The notes: generated by a model from the letters alone, not told the origin. 64,000 bases of DNA from Adiantum capillus-veneris (GCA_014529385.2 CM043967.1:6403001-6467000); one strand, 5' to 3'. Positions 10,671 to 21,235 are shown, counted from the stretch's first letter. Numbers and translations are program-made.

Positions 10671-12300
10671 CATGGATTGCGATCCATGACCCCTCTATCA
10701 AATTTTCACTCCAAATTTTGACAGTTTGTAGACAAGGTCATATGCAGGTTCTGAACCAATTTTCATCAAATTTTGAGGTTGGGAGACATGAATTGTGATA
10801 CATGTTTCACCACATCTAGACTTGATCTTTTGGCAGCTTCTTACTCACTATGTCCACAAGCTAAATCTCAAATATTTTTGGGATTTGGACTTGATTTGAT
10901 AGGTCAAATGGCCAAACACTAGGTTGCACTGTGGTTTTTTGTGTGTTGCCTTTTTTGCTCTCTTTTAGCACAAATTTGTTGTTTTTTTGCAAAATTGGAC
11001 TTGGGGATATGTTTCCTTATATGCGCACTACTGATCTGGAAATTTTTCGATCAAGTTGTCACTATGGGGTCACGGATTGCGATCCATGTTTGGAGCCCAA
11101 ATTGACTTTTCTTGGTAGCATCAAAATCAACATGAATAGTAGATGCTATGGTATATATATTTTTTTAAAATGAGCCTCTGGAATGAAAATTACGTCAATT
11201 TTGACACTTTTTCAGAGTACTTGGAAATTTTAGTCTTTTTGTCTGGTTTTTGATACCAAACTTAGTTTTGAGAAAACCACTAGACTCCTTGTGATATGAT
11301 CTAGTTATGGTACAAGTTTGGTATCAGTCTGCGACAGGGGGACATGGATCGCGATCCATGAACCCTTGTGTCAGATGGTAATGAAACTTGACACACAGCT
11401 TGCCTTCGGTCCAACGATCCCTGCTATATGGTTTTTGTGTGATTTGGATCACTTTAGGTCAAGCAAAAGTCAATCCCTAGGTCAGTTTTAGGGTTTTTAC
11501 CTTGAGATGTTTTTGGCTCTTTTGACCACGTTTTTCAACTTTTTTGCATTTGGTTCTTTTAGGAAAAGTGTGTTTATGTCTCAGCTACCTAGTGCTCAAA
11601 TATCAGTTAAAAATCTTGATGAGGGTCATGGATCGCGATCCATGTTCCATCAGATCTGAAAACCAAATTTGGCTTGATGATTATTGGCAGTATTAGTAGT
11701 CGACTCCACTTCTCCTTTTTGAAGTTGGACAAGTTTTTCCTAGTCAAAAGTAAGTTTTTTCTATTTTCCTTGTGGTTTTTGACTAGTTTTTGTGTTTGGC
11801 TATTTTGACCCATTTGTTTTTCCTAGTCAAAAGTAAGTTTTTTCTATTTGCCTTATGGTTTTTGACTAGTTTTTGTGTTTGGCTATTTTGACCCATTTCT
11901 CTCAGTATTTTGCTATGGTGTCTTTTGGGAAAGTTGTTACAAATGATATCAGCTACCTACTACTGGTCAAATCTCAACTCCAAATGGTCAAGGGGGACAT
12001 GAATCGCGATCCATGTTCCACCACTTCTGAACATGAAATTCGGTCAGTTGTATGCATGTACTCTATGGATGTCAGATTTTCACTTCTTTTTTTATTTGGA
12101 TCCCAAAAATTTGAAAAATCCCAAATTTTGTGTTTGAAATGCCCGTTTTTTTGTTTTTGCCCTATCAGTCAATTTTGATGTGATTTGCGAGTTTTTTTCT
12201 TTCAAGCAAACTTGACCAAAGCAATGTCCCATTGACGCACAGTGTCATTGATCACTTTCCTGCAAAAATGGTCTCTAGGGGTCATGGATCGCGATCCATG
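10671..12300 (-). repeat. leader repeat array with six copies of an 18-bp palindrome
   Basis: CATGGATCGCGATCCATG, a perfect 18-bp palindrome, occurs exactly at 11343-11360, 11627-11644 and 12283-12300. One- or two-base variants occur at 10671-10688, 11071-11088 and 11998-12015. Spacings are 400, 272, 284, 371 and 285 bp; the 371-bp interval contains an 81-bp tandem duplication (about 11735-11896) and falls to 290 without it. The underlying unit is therefore about 285 bp. The sequence between palindromes is strongly diverged, while the palindrome is kept. The array lies between the primer-binding site at 12840 and the ORF at 10241 of a minus-strand retroelement, so it is in the 5' leader. Confidence 0.8.
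11735..11896. repeat. 81-bp tandem duplication
   Basis: The sequence TTTTTCCTAGTCAAAAGTAA through TGGCTATTTTGACCCATTT occurs twice in direct succession with only a few mismatches. It is inserted within one unit of the palindrome array and accounts for that unit being longer than its neighbours. Confidence 0.85.
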
Positions 12301-12822
12301 TTCCTCACAAAATTTGACCAGATTGCTACTAAAGAGTGTGCTAAGCTTGATCAACAAATTTTTGAATTTAGATCACTTTTTAGCTCTTTACCATTTGAAT
12401 TTCATAGTTTTAGAGTTTATGGTCGTTTTTGCCAAAAAATGGTTTTCACTCTTTTCTTCTATGATCTTTCAACCCAATTTTGATGGTGGTAGTTTCTACT
12501 TACCCTAGTTCTAAGTACTAAGATAAAACATGGAAGCAGAAAAAACCAAATTCATACAAAATAAAGTCGAAACGAAAAACGGTACAACACTCTAAAAGCA
12601 ATAGAGAAAATTGAAGAATGAAATGCTTTTGGCTATCTCACTCACAACCATCTTTACCTCTCGAGAATAGTTCTAGCAAGTCCCCAACTTCTAGACTCTA
12701 CCAAGCACTAAACCTCGTGTCTAGATGCTTCACTCATAAGGTGTAAATGGAATGGAGAGACAAATATTTTGAAAGAACGCTCTAAATATGCACTAGGTCG
12801 CTCACCATCTAAGGATCATTAT

Positions 12823-12840
12823 CCCTGGCAGCGGTGCCAA
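12823..12840 (-). promoter_or_regulatory. primer-binding site, tRNA-Asp type
   Basis: On the minus strand TTGGCACCGCTGCCAGGG follows immediately after an LTR end reading CGCTAACA. Plant Athila/Tat-group Ty3/gypsy elements use the 3' end of tRNA-Asp, giving TGGCGCCGTTGCCGGGG. The site here matches it apart from three substitutions. This fixes the retroelement's orientation (leftwards) and marks position 12841 as the end of its 5' LTR. Confidence 0.65.
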
Positions 12841-13273
12841 TGTTAGCGGGTGGTTGCAATGGACATCTATTGCATAGCTATCTCTGGCACTAACATAATG
12901 TCAATACTCAAGGAAGTGACTCGGATGGGGCATGGAAACTCTTTGAGGTTGTCAATCTCAAAAAGTGAACCTAACAAGAAAACACACCAACTCAACAAGC
13001 AAATCAATCACTCAATGATAAAATTAAAATCTGCCTATGTCCTTTCTCACCGCTTTAGGCCATCACGTCATTTCGTCACTCGAACGGACTCAAAATGTAA
13101 CAAAGCTTTAGGAGGAGTTCTAAGACACCTAGGGACACTATCCTACCAAGTCTGGTCAGAATCTAAAAAGCTACCAAATCACAATCCATCATGAAAAAAG
13201 TCGTGAAAAATGCAATAAAACATACCAAAAAATGTCGCCCTATGGTCTAAGAACACTCTCCTATGGTCAAATT
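12841..13273 (-). repeat. 5' LTR of minus-strand gypsy-type element, distal part
   Basis: Begins TGTTAGCGGGTGG at 12841 on the plus strand, directly next to the primer-binding site. Its other part lies at 21995-22467, because a copia element is inserted at 13274. Together the two parts make an LTR of about 906 bp with short inverted ends (TGTTAGC ... GCTAACA). Continuity is supported by the diverged copy at 8775-9600, which runs across the insertion point without interruption. Confidence 0.65.
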
Positions 13274-14083
13274 TTTTGGTATACTTGCAATGTCCACCTC
13301 TCTCTGTTTTTCCACCACAATATATGATGCACATTTTGTAAGGCCCCTATATGAGGAGAAGCCAATGGTGCACACATATTTGGTGGATTCCAGCTTTGCA
13401 TGCTGATGAGATCTCTATTTGTGATTGTGGATGGTACGAAGCAAATTAAGGCCAGCTTTTTTGTCCCCGAGACTTTTTATTCCTTTTTACCATAATATTC
13501 CTTTTTGTTGAAATATCTTGGCTGGCGGGCGATCGAAAGACAATCGGAAAATGGTTGTCCGATGGTCGGTGGCCGGTTGTTCGTGGTCTTTGGCCAATGG
13601 TTGGCAGCTACCAGTGGTCTTTGACTGGTGGCCGGATTTCCTTGGCCGGTGGCCAAGTTCTAGGAGGACTTGTCTACCCAAAAGTGTCTACACATGGGTA
13701 CATGGGAGAGTCCTACTTGGACTTGGCTATCTAAGGGCGGCTAAACATGGATGTTTAGAGGCTCCCTTACATCTATATAATGAGGCCTGAGTAATTTGGT
13801 AGAATGGTGTTCACACTTGACACACACAACACATCCTTTTGTAAGGATTATTAGTACCTTGTATTCCTACTTGCTCTAGTTATCTAGATCGCCATCTAAG
13901 CTCTACCTTGAGAGCTTAGATCGCCATCTAAGCTCTACCTTGAGAGCGAATGGGTGGATGATGCCATCACTTTGTAATAGTGTACTAATCTAAAGTTTTT
14001 GATTTGCCACTAATCTACTTTGCATCATATCTCTCTCTACTCTCCTTGCTCCTTGATCCTTATTGTATTCCACATTTCTTACG
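13274..14083 (+). repeat. copia 5' LTR
   Basis: Shares TTGGTATACTTGCAATGTCC at its start and TTGTATTC-ACATTTCTTAC at its end with the 3' LTR at 21249-21994. The conserved TG and CA ends seen in the 3' LTR are mutated here (TT and CG). It also carries a private 32-bp tandem duplication (TAGATCGCCATCTAAGCTCT and following, about 13885-13948) that the 3' LTR lacks. The LTRs have many differences, so the insertion is not recent. Confidence 0.88.
13774..13780 (+). promoter_or_regulatory. TATA box in copia 5' LTR
   Basis: TATATAA in the middle of the LTR, at the same relative place as TATATAA in the 3' LTR (21710-21716). It is the likely U3/R promoter element. Confidence 0.5.
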
Positions 14084-14095
14084 TGGTATCAGAGC
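14084..14095 (+). promoter_or_regulatory. primer-binding site, initiator-Met tRNA
   Basis: TGGTATCAGAGC follows the 5' LTR by at most one base. This is the standard plant copia primer site complementary to the 3' end of initiator tRNA-Met. Confidence 0.9.
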
Positions 14096-14155
14096 ACTAG
14101 GTGCTCCTAGCTAAGAAAGTACAAGAAGTAATTTTGTTACTTTGCAAAATAAATT

Positions 14156-15010
14156 ATGTCGGAGTCTTCAAGTGCTGCTGCCAATGCTACTCTGCTTCGT
14201 ATTTTTCCACCAACATTCACCAAAGGAGAGCTTGACGGCACCAACTACACATTGTGGAAATTCAAAATTTCCATAATTCTGGATTCATATGTTGGATATG
14301 GTGTTGGGGCCAAATGGTGCAGACCCGGAGCCCACTGCAACAAATGATCCGACAAATCCAAGCGTTGTAATTACCCCATATGGTACTCTTCTACGTGCCT
14401 GGAAAACAAGGAATGCAGATGCATTATTCACCATTGTCATGTGTGTAAGTGATTATGGCCTCATGTTGGTTCAGCATACCACTAAAGCACATGAAGCTTA
14501 GAACATATTGGCTTGCCAGTATGAGGCGCACAATCACACGAGAATACAAAATTTGGAAAATCAACTTGCTGCTAAGAAACTTGCTGATGGAGAGAAAGTG
14601 GAGGCCTTTATCAAGTAGATTAAGGTCCTCCAAGATCAATTAGCTACCATTGGTGTGGCTATTTCTCCGGAAGATTTAGCTTGGTGCTGCATTCGCATAC
14701 TTCTGACGAGATATGATGGTCTTGTTGCGGCACTCAACACTCAGGTTCGTCCAAACCCTCTTATGTTTGAAGAACTGAGTGCAATACTGCTTTAAGAGGG
14801 GCTGCAACTTAGGACCAGGGATGGTGGAGGTGATGCGTCCTTCATTGCCAATGCAAAAGACAATGAGACTATGTCAAATGCTTCTAAGAAGAAGCCCAAG
14901 AAGAGATTTTTTTTAGGTAGCCATTTTTACTGTCACAAGAAGGGTCTTGTTGTTAAAGACTACAGAAAGAAGAAAGAAGACGAGAAAGAATGGCACCATG
15001 AAAGATTCTT
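14156..15010 (+). pseudogene. copia gag, frameshifted
   Basis: The start codon at 14156 opens MSESSSAAANATLLRIFPPT, followed by LDGTNYTLWKFKISIIL, the typical LxGxNYxxWK opening of copia Gag. The frame then shifts around 14290-14330 and continues with YGTLLRAWKTRNADALFTIV. In-frame stops lie near 14500, 14619 and 14795. A nucleocapsid zinc knuckle is recognisable near 14925-14965 (FYCHKKGLVVKDYRKKK), but the first and last Cys and the central pattern of CX2CX4HX4C are degraded. The product would be the capsid/nucleocapsid part of the polyprotein. It is non-functional as read. Confidence 0.8.
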
Positions 15011-15069
15011 GAAAGGAACGAGAATCCACCAACAATGCTGAAACATACCTTGAACCATGGGCTGTCATA

Positions 15070-15511
15070 GAAGAGGTATGCTCATCAGCACAAAATCCGC
15101 CTGTTGATGGTTCTTGGATTCTGTGCATCCCAACATATGACTACTAAGAAAAACTGGTATAGTTCCTGGAAGCCTCTACAGGAACCCATAAGTGTAATTG
15201 TTGGGAATAATGCCAAATGTCCAGCCGAAGGGTCTGGGACAATTTCTTTTTTAGCAACTACAAGTGAAATTAAAGAGCTCTCTAATGTGTTGTATGTGCC
15301 TCAAATTAAGAAGAATTTGTTGTCCATTGCTGCAATTACTAATCATGATCTTGAAGTCCATTTCAAGAAAAATGGAGCTGAAATCTTGGATTCTAAAGGC
15401 AGCACAGTGGGAAAGGGCGTAAGACGCAACAACCTCTACAAACTTTTTGCACTTATGGTCACTAAAAATAAGGTACAACTCGATTATGGCATGAGAGATT
15501 TGGTTACTTAA
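15070..15511 (+). pseudogene. copia aspartic protease
   Basis: The active-site region reads W-F-L-D-S and then shifts frame before ASQHMTTKKNWYSS, so one base is missing inside the expected DSGAS box near 15115-15135. Downstream VGNNAKCPAEGSGTISF, LSNVLYVPQIKKNLLSIAAI and the lead-in to the integrase are well preserved in one frame (15104-15511). The protease would release Gag and Pol products. The frameshift in the catalytic box inactivates it. Confidence 0.8.
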
Positions 15512-16105
15512 GCATTGTTGTGCTGAAAGAGATGCAAAAATCTGGGATGGTGGCACACATGCCTCAAATCTCAAATGTGAATGAAGTTTGTGAATCTTAC
15601 ATGATGGGCACGCAACAAAGAAAGGCATTTCCACAAGAAAGTAGTAATCGAGCTCAGTCTCCTCTAGAGTTGGTACACGTAGATCTTTGTGAAAAAATGT
15701 CTTCATCCACTTTGGGTGGATCTTTCTACTTTTTGTTGTTAGTCAATGACTTCAGTAGAAAGATGTGGGTGTATTTCATTTGTGAGAAGTCTGAAGCTTT
15801 TGGAAAGTTTAAAATGTGGCAAAAGCTTATAGAAAATGAAACAAGAAAGAAGGTGAAGAAGCTTCACACAAATCGAGGAGGATAATTCATCTCAAATGAA
15901 TTCAACAACTACTACAATGAGCGTGTATGCTCAAAGCCAAGAGTATGCCAGATTCATTTGGGCCGAAGTAGTAAGTACATTAGTGTACATTCTCAATCAA
16001 AGATTCCTTTTGGGCCAAAGCAGTAGGTACAGCAATATACATTCTCAATTGAAGCTACACAAAGGCTTTGAAAGGGAAAACGCCTCAAGAAGCCTATTCT
16101 GGTAA
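15512..16105 (+). pseudogene. copia integrase
   Basis: Recognisable in order: a GAG-pre-integrase part with VCESYMMGTQQRKAFP (about 15585-15635), then the catalytic core with LVHVDLCEKM (first Asp) near 15668-15700. The second conserved motif reads LHTNRGG-stop-FISNEF near 15860-15900, where LxTDRGGEF is expected; the catalytic Asp is Asn and the Glu codon is a stop. The later part (15896-16105) has shifted frames and a duplicated QSRFLLGQSSRYSNIHS-like stretch. The DDE triad is broken, so the element cannot integrate by itself. Confidence 0.82.
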
Positions 16106-16487
16106 GAAACCTTTGTCTTGCATTTCAAAATATTTGGGTGTTTCCGTTATGCACATATTCCTAATTCACAAAGAACAAAGCTAGAACCAAAATCAAGACG
16201 TGCGTATTTCTCGGATACATTGAAGAGTCTAAGGCTTATAGACTCTATCATCTAGAGGCAAAGAAAATACTCAAAAATCAAGATTTGTTATTTGAAGAAG
16301 GGCCACATACAATGGAGAAACCAGGTTCGTCCACTTTCTCATCAAATGAAGAAATAACTCACCATATGCCAGACCAAATTCAGGTAAAAAATCAAGAGGA
16401 GGAGTTCTTCAATGAGGAAAACTCAAATAAATCTAACCAACCTGTTGCAGCATCTCAGGAAAAGCCACTACAAAAGTGGGCTCAATA
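16106..16487 (+). pseudogene. copia integrase-RT linker region
   Basis: Contains YAHIP and RTKLEPKSR in shifting frames (about 16150-16200), then AKKILKNQDLLFEEGPHT, which matches the region of copia polyproteins between integrase and reverse transcriptase. It is followed by an acidic linker with EEEFFNEENSNKSNQP (in 16285-16488). It stops shortly before the LTR-like insertion at 16548. Confidence 0.65.
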
Positions 16488-16542
16488 GCTTTTTTGACGC
16501 TCGAAACTCTCAAAGTTTACATTCCTCTTGAAGAGGAGGGGG

Positions 16543-16547
16543 GTCTG
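16543..16547. repeat. target-site duplication GTCTG, left
   Basis: GTCTG directly precedes the TGTGAGGTCCC end of the inserted element. The same five bases directly follow its other end at 19593-19597. Confidence 0.9.
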
Positions 16548-17631
16548 TGTGAGGTCCCTGCCCCTTTTTGAGAGGAGCGGAGTACCTTTGATAGGTCTCC
16601 AATCCTGAGAAAGAAAAACCAACGGACATTGCCTTAGCTACTACGTAGCCACGGGCATGAACCATTAGTGAAGGATTGGTCCTATCTCGCTATGGCGGAG
16701 CGTGACCACCATAACCCTATCTAAAAACTATCTATAATCAATTATACCTAAAATTATAAATCTTAGAGTGACCAACCTGTGCGCTTTTTTCCCCATGTTT
16801 CAGAAGCACAGCCGCCAAGGTTTGTCTTTTTTAAGATTTATGACTAATAAAAAAAATCCTAGCGTTGGAAAGTTACCCGACTCATCGGGTCCACCCGTCC
16901 ATAGAATGATACCGTCAGGGTATCATTCTCCCACTTTCCACACCACACTCACCCTTCTTTTGTTATCTAATTACTACCACACTGTTTAAACATACATGTT
17001 CCTTTACTTTATTTATGATACTGGTTCGTTAAAACAGCCCTTCAAACAGTATAACAAACAATTGTCAAACAAGAAGTCGTCCAATTTTAAACCAACAACC
17101 CTTGGATTAGGTTCACTCAAGAATCTCTACTGGCGCTATTATGTCCGATCGGTATATACATTATTTATAAAAACCCTTATCCTCATGAGCGTCCCATACC
17201 GCTCGACAAGTATTCGTTGTGCTAATCTGGACGTACTCCCATCACAGCAACAACGGTGCCAATCTGGGCGTCATCCTCATGCCACGACAAAACAAAACTG
17301 CAGTATCCAGCTGGGCTAATCTGGGTGTACTCCCACCACAGCATCAGTTGTGTCATCCTAGGCGTCATCTCACGCCTCGGCAACTACCACATAATACGAG
17401 CGCTAATAAGTAGAGATACTTGAGAAAAACCATACCGAAGATTTTGGACAAACATTCTTTCCTATAGCAACCAGTTTAACCAGACAATCTTTCCTACTTG
17501 TCAAACATATGACGAGTTTCTTGGGGTTAAGCCCCGTGGTTTCGGTCCATGTTTTCTTTTCATAAGGTAAATAATATATTCCTATGGTCTCGCATATGCA
17601 ATGATGCATAACTTGAAACTTCAATACTAAC

Positions 17632-17754
17632 CTGTACCATATCTCCGATTGGTCCGATTGGTGGAGACATAGCATTTTCCTCAAGGATTCCACCGTTACT
17701 TGTACCAGCTTCATGATCATTAGCGCCTTGGGTTCGAGCACGCTTTGGAGACAT
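17632..17754 (-). CDS. conserved exon inside the LTR-like element, copy 1
   Basis: On the minus strand an ATG opens MSPKRARTQGANDHEAGTSN and continues for 41 codons to a splice-donor-like ACAG|GTTAGT. Copy 2 has the matching exon at 59517-59657, opening MAPVKRTRFGGAHDREAGTS. The two share M-(S/A)-P, the basic patch, GA-x-D-x-EAGTSN and the same start position relative to the promoter. Both end at a GT donor in phase 0. The conserved reading frame suggests a real translated product, perhaps the first exon of a Gag-like protein, but I do not recognise the family. It could not be traced beyond the donor. Confidence 0.5.
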
Positions 17755-18169
17755 TTTTTTGTACTACACTTAGAACTTTAAATTGGTCAATTTCCCTAGT
17801 AATCTCCTTGTTTTCAAAGAGAGTTTGTAATTTAAACCTTCGCCAACTCGGATTCACACTTAGTGTTGTTGTTCTACATCTAATTTCTATACATCAAATA
17901 TTTGCTAATCTTAATTAATCAAAAATTAAGTGTGTAAATTACGAGTGAAAGTTTAGGAATGCATTACTTTTATGCATGACATTTCTAATCCAATTCTAAC
18001 TTCAATTCTATACTTCAACTAAATCAATTTTTAGTATTATTCAAAATTCTATTTAACCTAATTGACAATAACATTGGTGAATGAGAATTTCATCATGTAT
18101 AATAAGAATATGATGAGTTCTCTTATGTATTAACTTTCAATTAACAATATATAAGTTAATAGTGAAGAT

Positions 18170-18840
18170 GTACTAACTAGAGAGAGTAGGTATACTTAGA
18201 GAGATTAGAGTAAGAGAAAACATACACACACATCTTTTCTAAAGTTAGTTGAATCTTACTATCCATTAGAAAGATTAGAGTAAAAGAGAACACACACACA
18301 TACTTTTCTAAAGCTAATTGAATCTCACCAATCTATTAGAGAGATTAGAGTAAAAGATAACACACACACACACACATCTTTTCTAAAGTTAATTGAATCT
18401 TACTATCCATTAGAAAGATTAGAGTAAAAGAGAACACACACACATACTTTTCTAAAGCTAATCGAATCTCACCAATCTATTAGAGAGATTAGAGTAAAAG
18501 ATAACACACACACACATACACACACACACACATATATCCTTCTTAAAGCTAATTGAATCTTACTAATCTATTAGAAGATTAGAGTAATAGATAGCACACA
18601 CACACACATAACTAATTGAATCTTACTAATCTATTAGAGAGATTAGAGTAAGAGATAGCACACACACACACACACACACATAACCTTCTTAAAGCTAATT
18701 GAATCTTACTAATCCATTAGAGATTAGAGTAATAGATAGCACACACACACACACATATCTAATTGAATCTTACTAATCTATTAGAGAGATTAGAGTAAGG
18801 GATAGCACACATACACATATATCCTTCTTAAAACTAATTG
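18170..18840 (-). repeat. CA-rich minisatellite in the leader of the LTR-like element
   Basis: About nine units of roughly 60-70 bp, each with AGAGAGATTAGAGTAA(A/G)AGA, a (CA)n run and AAAGCTAATTGAATCTTACT. The (CA)n length varies from unit to unit. It lies between the TATA box (18988-18995) and the exon at 17754 when read on the minus strand. The corresponding place in copy 2 holds a single long (TG)n tract at 60484-60602. Confidence 0.85.
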
Positions 18841-18987
18841 AATGCTCAATTAATACGCACCTTATTAGTCCACTAGAGTTTTTGCTCTCTTAGTGGTTTG
18901 TGGACGCCTTCTCTCTAAGAGAAGTGGCAGCACTTCGTGAGCGCTATAGAGACAATCTCTATGTCTAAAGTGTGAGCATGGATGCTC

Positions 18988-18995
18988 TATTTATA
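18988..18995 (-). promoter_or_regulatory. TATA box of LTR-like element copy 1
   Basis: TATAAATA on the minus strand, followed by AGAGCATC. It lies about 1.2 kb before the exon start at 17754, with the minisatellite leader between them. Copy 2 has CTATTTAAAG at the equivalent place (about 60608-60617). Confidence 0.55.
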
Positions 18996-19592
18996 GCAGA
19001 AAAGAAAACGTCCAACTTTTTTTTTTCCAAAAAAAATATTTATTATTTTTTTTTTTTTTTTAAATTTCCCCCAAAAATCATACCCGCATTTTTGGTACCC
19101 TTGTGGTACCCATGAGCTTGACCACTTTGTCATTATCATCAAAAGATAAGGCCACACAAGCCCCCCCTCATTAAGATTAGTCAAGAGTAGCCTCTCCTTT
19201 TTCATGTGACAGTGTGTCCCACTTTGTCCCCTCCTATGTGATCCATGTGCCTTCATTTGTCATCCTTGTGTATTCTTTTGTCTTTATAATTATTTTATTT
19301 ATTTCCTTAATGATAATTTACTTTACATTTTTAAGTTAAACTTTACAGTCTTATATTAACTTTACAGTAGTAAAAGAAAATTCTACAATCAGTAAATAAG
19401 TCTTGCAATAAGTTAGTTAGTGATTCATATAGCTAAACATGTCAGAATTTTGTAGCGTAATTTTTAATTTCTAGGTTTTCTCAACCTACGATTCATAATT
19501 TGAACTCGAATATCTTAAATAAGGAGTGATGGTTCAAAAAAATACAAATGCGTAATAGAACTTGTGTGCAATTTGAAAGTAGAGACCTTACA

Positions 19593-19597
19593 GTCTG
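19593..19597. repeat. target-site duplication GTCTG, right
   Basis: Exact partner of 16543-16547. Confidence 0.9.
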
Positions 19598-20460
19598 CAA
19601 CGGTCAAAGAGAATAAAGGAGCAAAGGAGAGCCTTTGAACACATCGTCGACATGGATCTCATGACAAAAATTGTGGGCGTTGTGAAGGAGCTAGCCTCCG
19701 TCAACAAGGCCATCGCTGATCCAAAGTGGAAGGAAGCGATGCCTGCCAAATACGATAGCATGACAAAAATGACACTTGGAAAGTAGTGGATTGGCCTCCA
19801 AAGAAGAAAGTCATCGGCACAAAATGGGTATACAAGCTCAAGCATAAAGCTGATGGCTCTTTGCAAAAATACAAAGACAGGTTAGTAGCACAAGGATTCT
19901 CTCAAGTCAAAGGGTTTGATGTTAGTGACACCTTCGCTCCCACAACTCGAATGATAACTAATTTTCTTATGCTTGCTCTTGATCCTATCTATTTATGGGC
20001 TATTTACCAAATGGATGTTGTGTCTGCATTTTTTAATGGACTTCTCAAGGAGGAGGTGTATATTGAGGAACCACCATGGTTTGAGACGCCTCATTCAAAA
20101 CAAAAGGTTTGCAGATTGAAGAAGGCTTTATATGGCCTGAAATAGTCTCCAAGAGCATGGTATGTCAAAATTGATATGTTTTTGAAAAAACTTGGCTTTA
20201 GAAGAGTGCTTCTGAAGTGAATTTATATGTGATTAGAGAGAATGGAAAACAAGTCATTATTGACAATCATAGGTGACCACAATCATTATTGACAATCATA
20301 GGACCACAAAGAAATCATCCAACAAACTCGTGAGAGTTTGAGTTCCGAATTCGAAATGAAAGACTTATGTTTGTTGCATTACTGTTTGGGGATTGAGGTT
20401 TGGCAATCCTCAAAAGGTATCTTCATCTCTCAACAAAAGTATGCAACATAGATCCTAAAA
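19598..20460 (+). pseudogene. copia reverse transcriptase, YVDD box lost
   Basis: Strong copia RT features: W-K-E-A-M-P near 19730, IGTKWVYKLKHKADGS and YKDRLVAQGFSQVKGFD (19810-19920), YQMDVVSAFFNGLLKEEVYI (20007-20066) and KKALYGLK-stop-SPRAWY (20120-20165). After NLYVIRENGKQVII the expected YVDD-containing strand is absent. Instead TCATTATTGACAATCATAGG occurs twice within about 30 bp (20254 and 20283), after which GDHKEII and FEMKDL-LLHYCLGIEVW continue. The catalytic aspartates are therefore gone. Stops are present at the GLK position and elsewhere. Confidence 0.88.
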
Positions 20461-20469
20461 GCTTTTGGC

Positions 20470-21183
20470 ATGATGGATTGCAAACCTGCGAGCACTCCAA
20501 TGGAGGTAAATGCAAAACTCTCCATGGAAGATTCTTCTCCCTTAATCGACATTAAAAAGTACAAAAAACTTGTGGGAATCTTAATTTTCTTGTGCAACAC
20601 TAGGCCGGATACTTCTTTTGCAGTAGGTGTTTTAAGCAGGTTCTCCAACCAACCAAGAGAATCTCACTGGAAGGCAGGTATGCGAGTTCTTATTTCCATC
20701 AAAGGTACTTTGGGAAATAGCATTGCCTATGGCATTGGAACAAAGACTCTTAGTGGGTATTGTGACTCCGATTGGGCAGGAGATTGTGACTCTAGAAAGT
20801 CAGTTTCTGGATTTTGCTTCTCACTTGGTTCTGGAGTGTTTTCTTGGATCAGCAAGAAGCAGCCAACCGACGCTCTTTCTTCAACGGAAGCAGAGTATAA
20901 AGCTGCTTGTTTTGCACCTTGTGAAGCAGTTTGGCTAAGATGAGTCCTCATGGACTTAGGTGTTTCTCTTCATTCAGAAACAACCTTTCAATGCGACAAC
21001 CAAACTTGCATGGCGATTGCCAAGAACTCGCTCTTCCATGTATGCACAAAGCATATTGAGGTTCAATATCATTATGTTCAAGAGCTAATTGCGGATGAAA
21101 TTGTGGAGCTAGAATATTGTCCTACTGAAGATAATTATGCATATATCTTCACCAAATCTCTAGGGAAAGACCAGCTACTTTGA
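20470..21183 (+). pseudogene. copia RT thumb and RNase H
   Basis: MMDCKPASTPMEVNAKLS and KYKKLVGILIFLCNTRPDTS are standard copia RT C-terminal motifs. RNase H follows: GYCDSDWAGDCDSRKSVSGF (20757-20816), ALSSTEAEYKAA (20872-20907), then after a stop near 20941, FQCDNQTCMAIAKN (20988-21030) and TKHIEVQYHYVQELI (21046-21090). The four acidic positions of RNase H are present. Apart from the stop at 20941 and an ending stop at 21181 the frame is well kept. Confidence 0.9.
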
Positions 21184-21235
21184 CATCTTCATCAACTTGG
21201 AGTTGGCACACGGACAACATAGAGGATCAGGTGTT

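Larger units (their letters stand above)
16548..19592 (-). mobile_element. LTR-like element (probable solo LTR), copy 1, nested in copia
   Basis: Starts TGTGAGGTCCC and ends GAGACCTTACA, with a perfect 5-bp target duplication (GTCTG) on both sides. It is 3045 bp. Five-base duplications and TG...CA ends indicate an LTR retrotransposon, and the absence of an internal region suggests a solo LTR. Copy 2 at 58470-60979 has the same ends and shares blocks such as TTTTTCCCCATGTTTCAGA and GGTTCGTTAAAACAGCCCTT. On the minus strand it has a TATAAATA box (18988-18995), a CA-rich minisatellite leader and a short coding exon. The insertion separates the copia integrase from its reverse transcriptase. Confidence 0.88.

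Noticed and set aside
12232-12508. Overlapping 83- and 88-codon plus-strand ORFs
   Set aside because: They run through the palindrome leader in the wrong orientation and contain no motif.
15251-15706. 151-codon minus-strand ORF within the copia element
   Set aside because: It is antisense to well-supported protease and integrase coding sequence.
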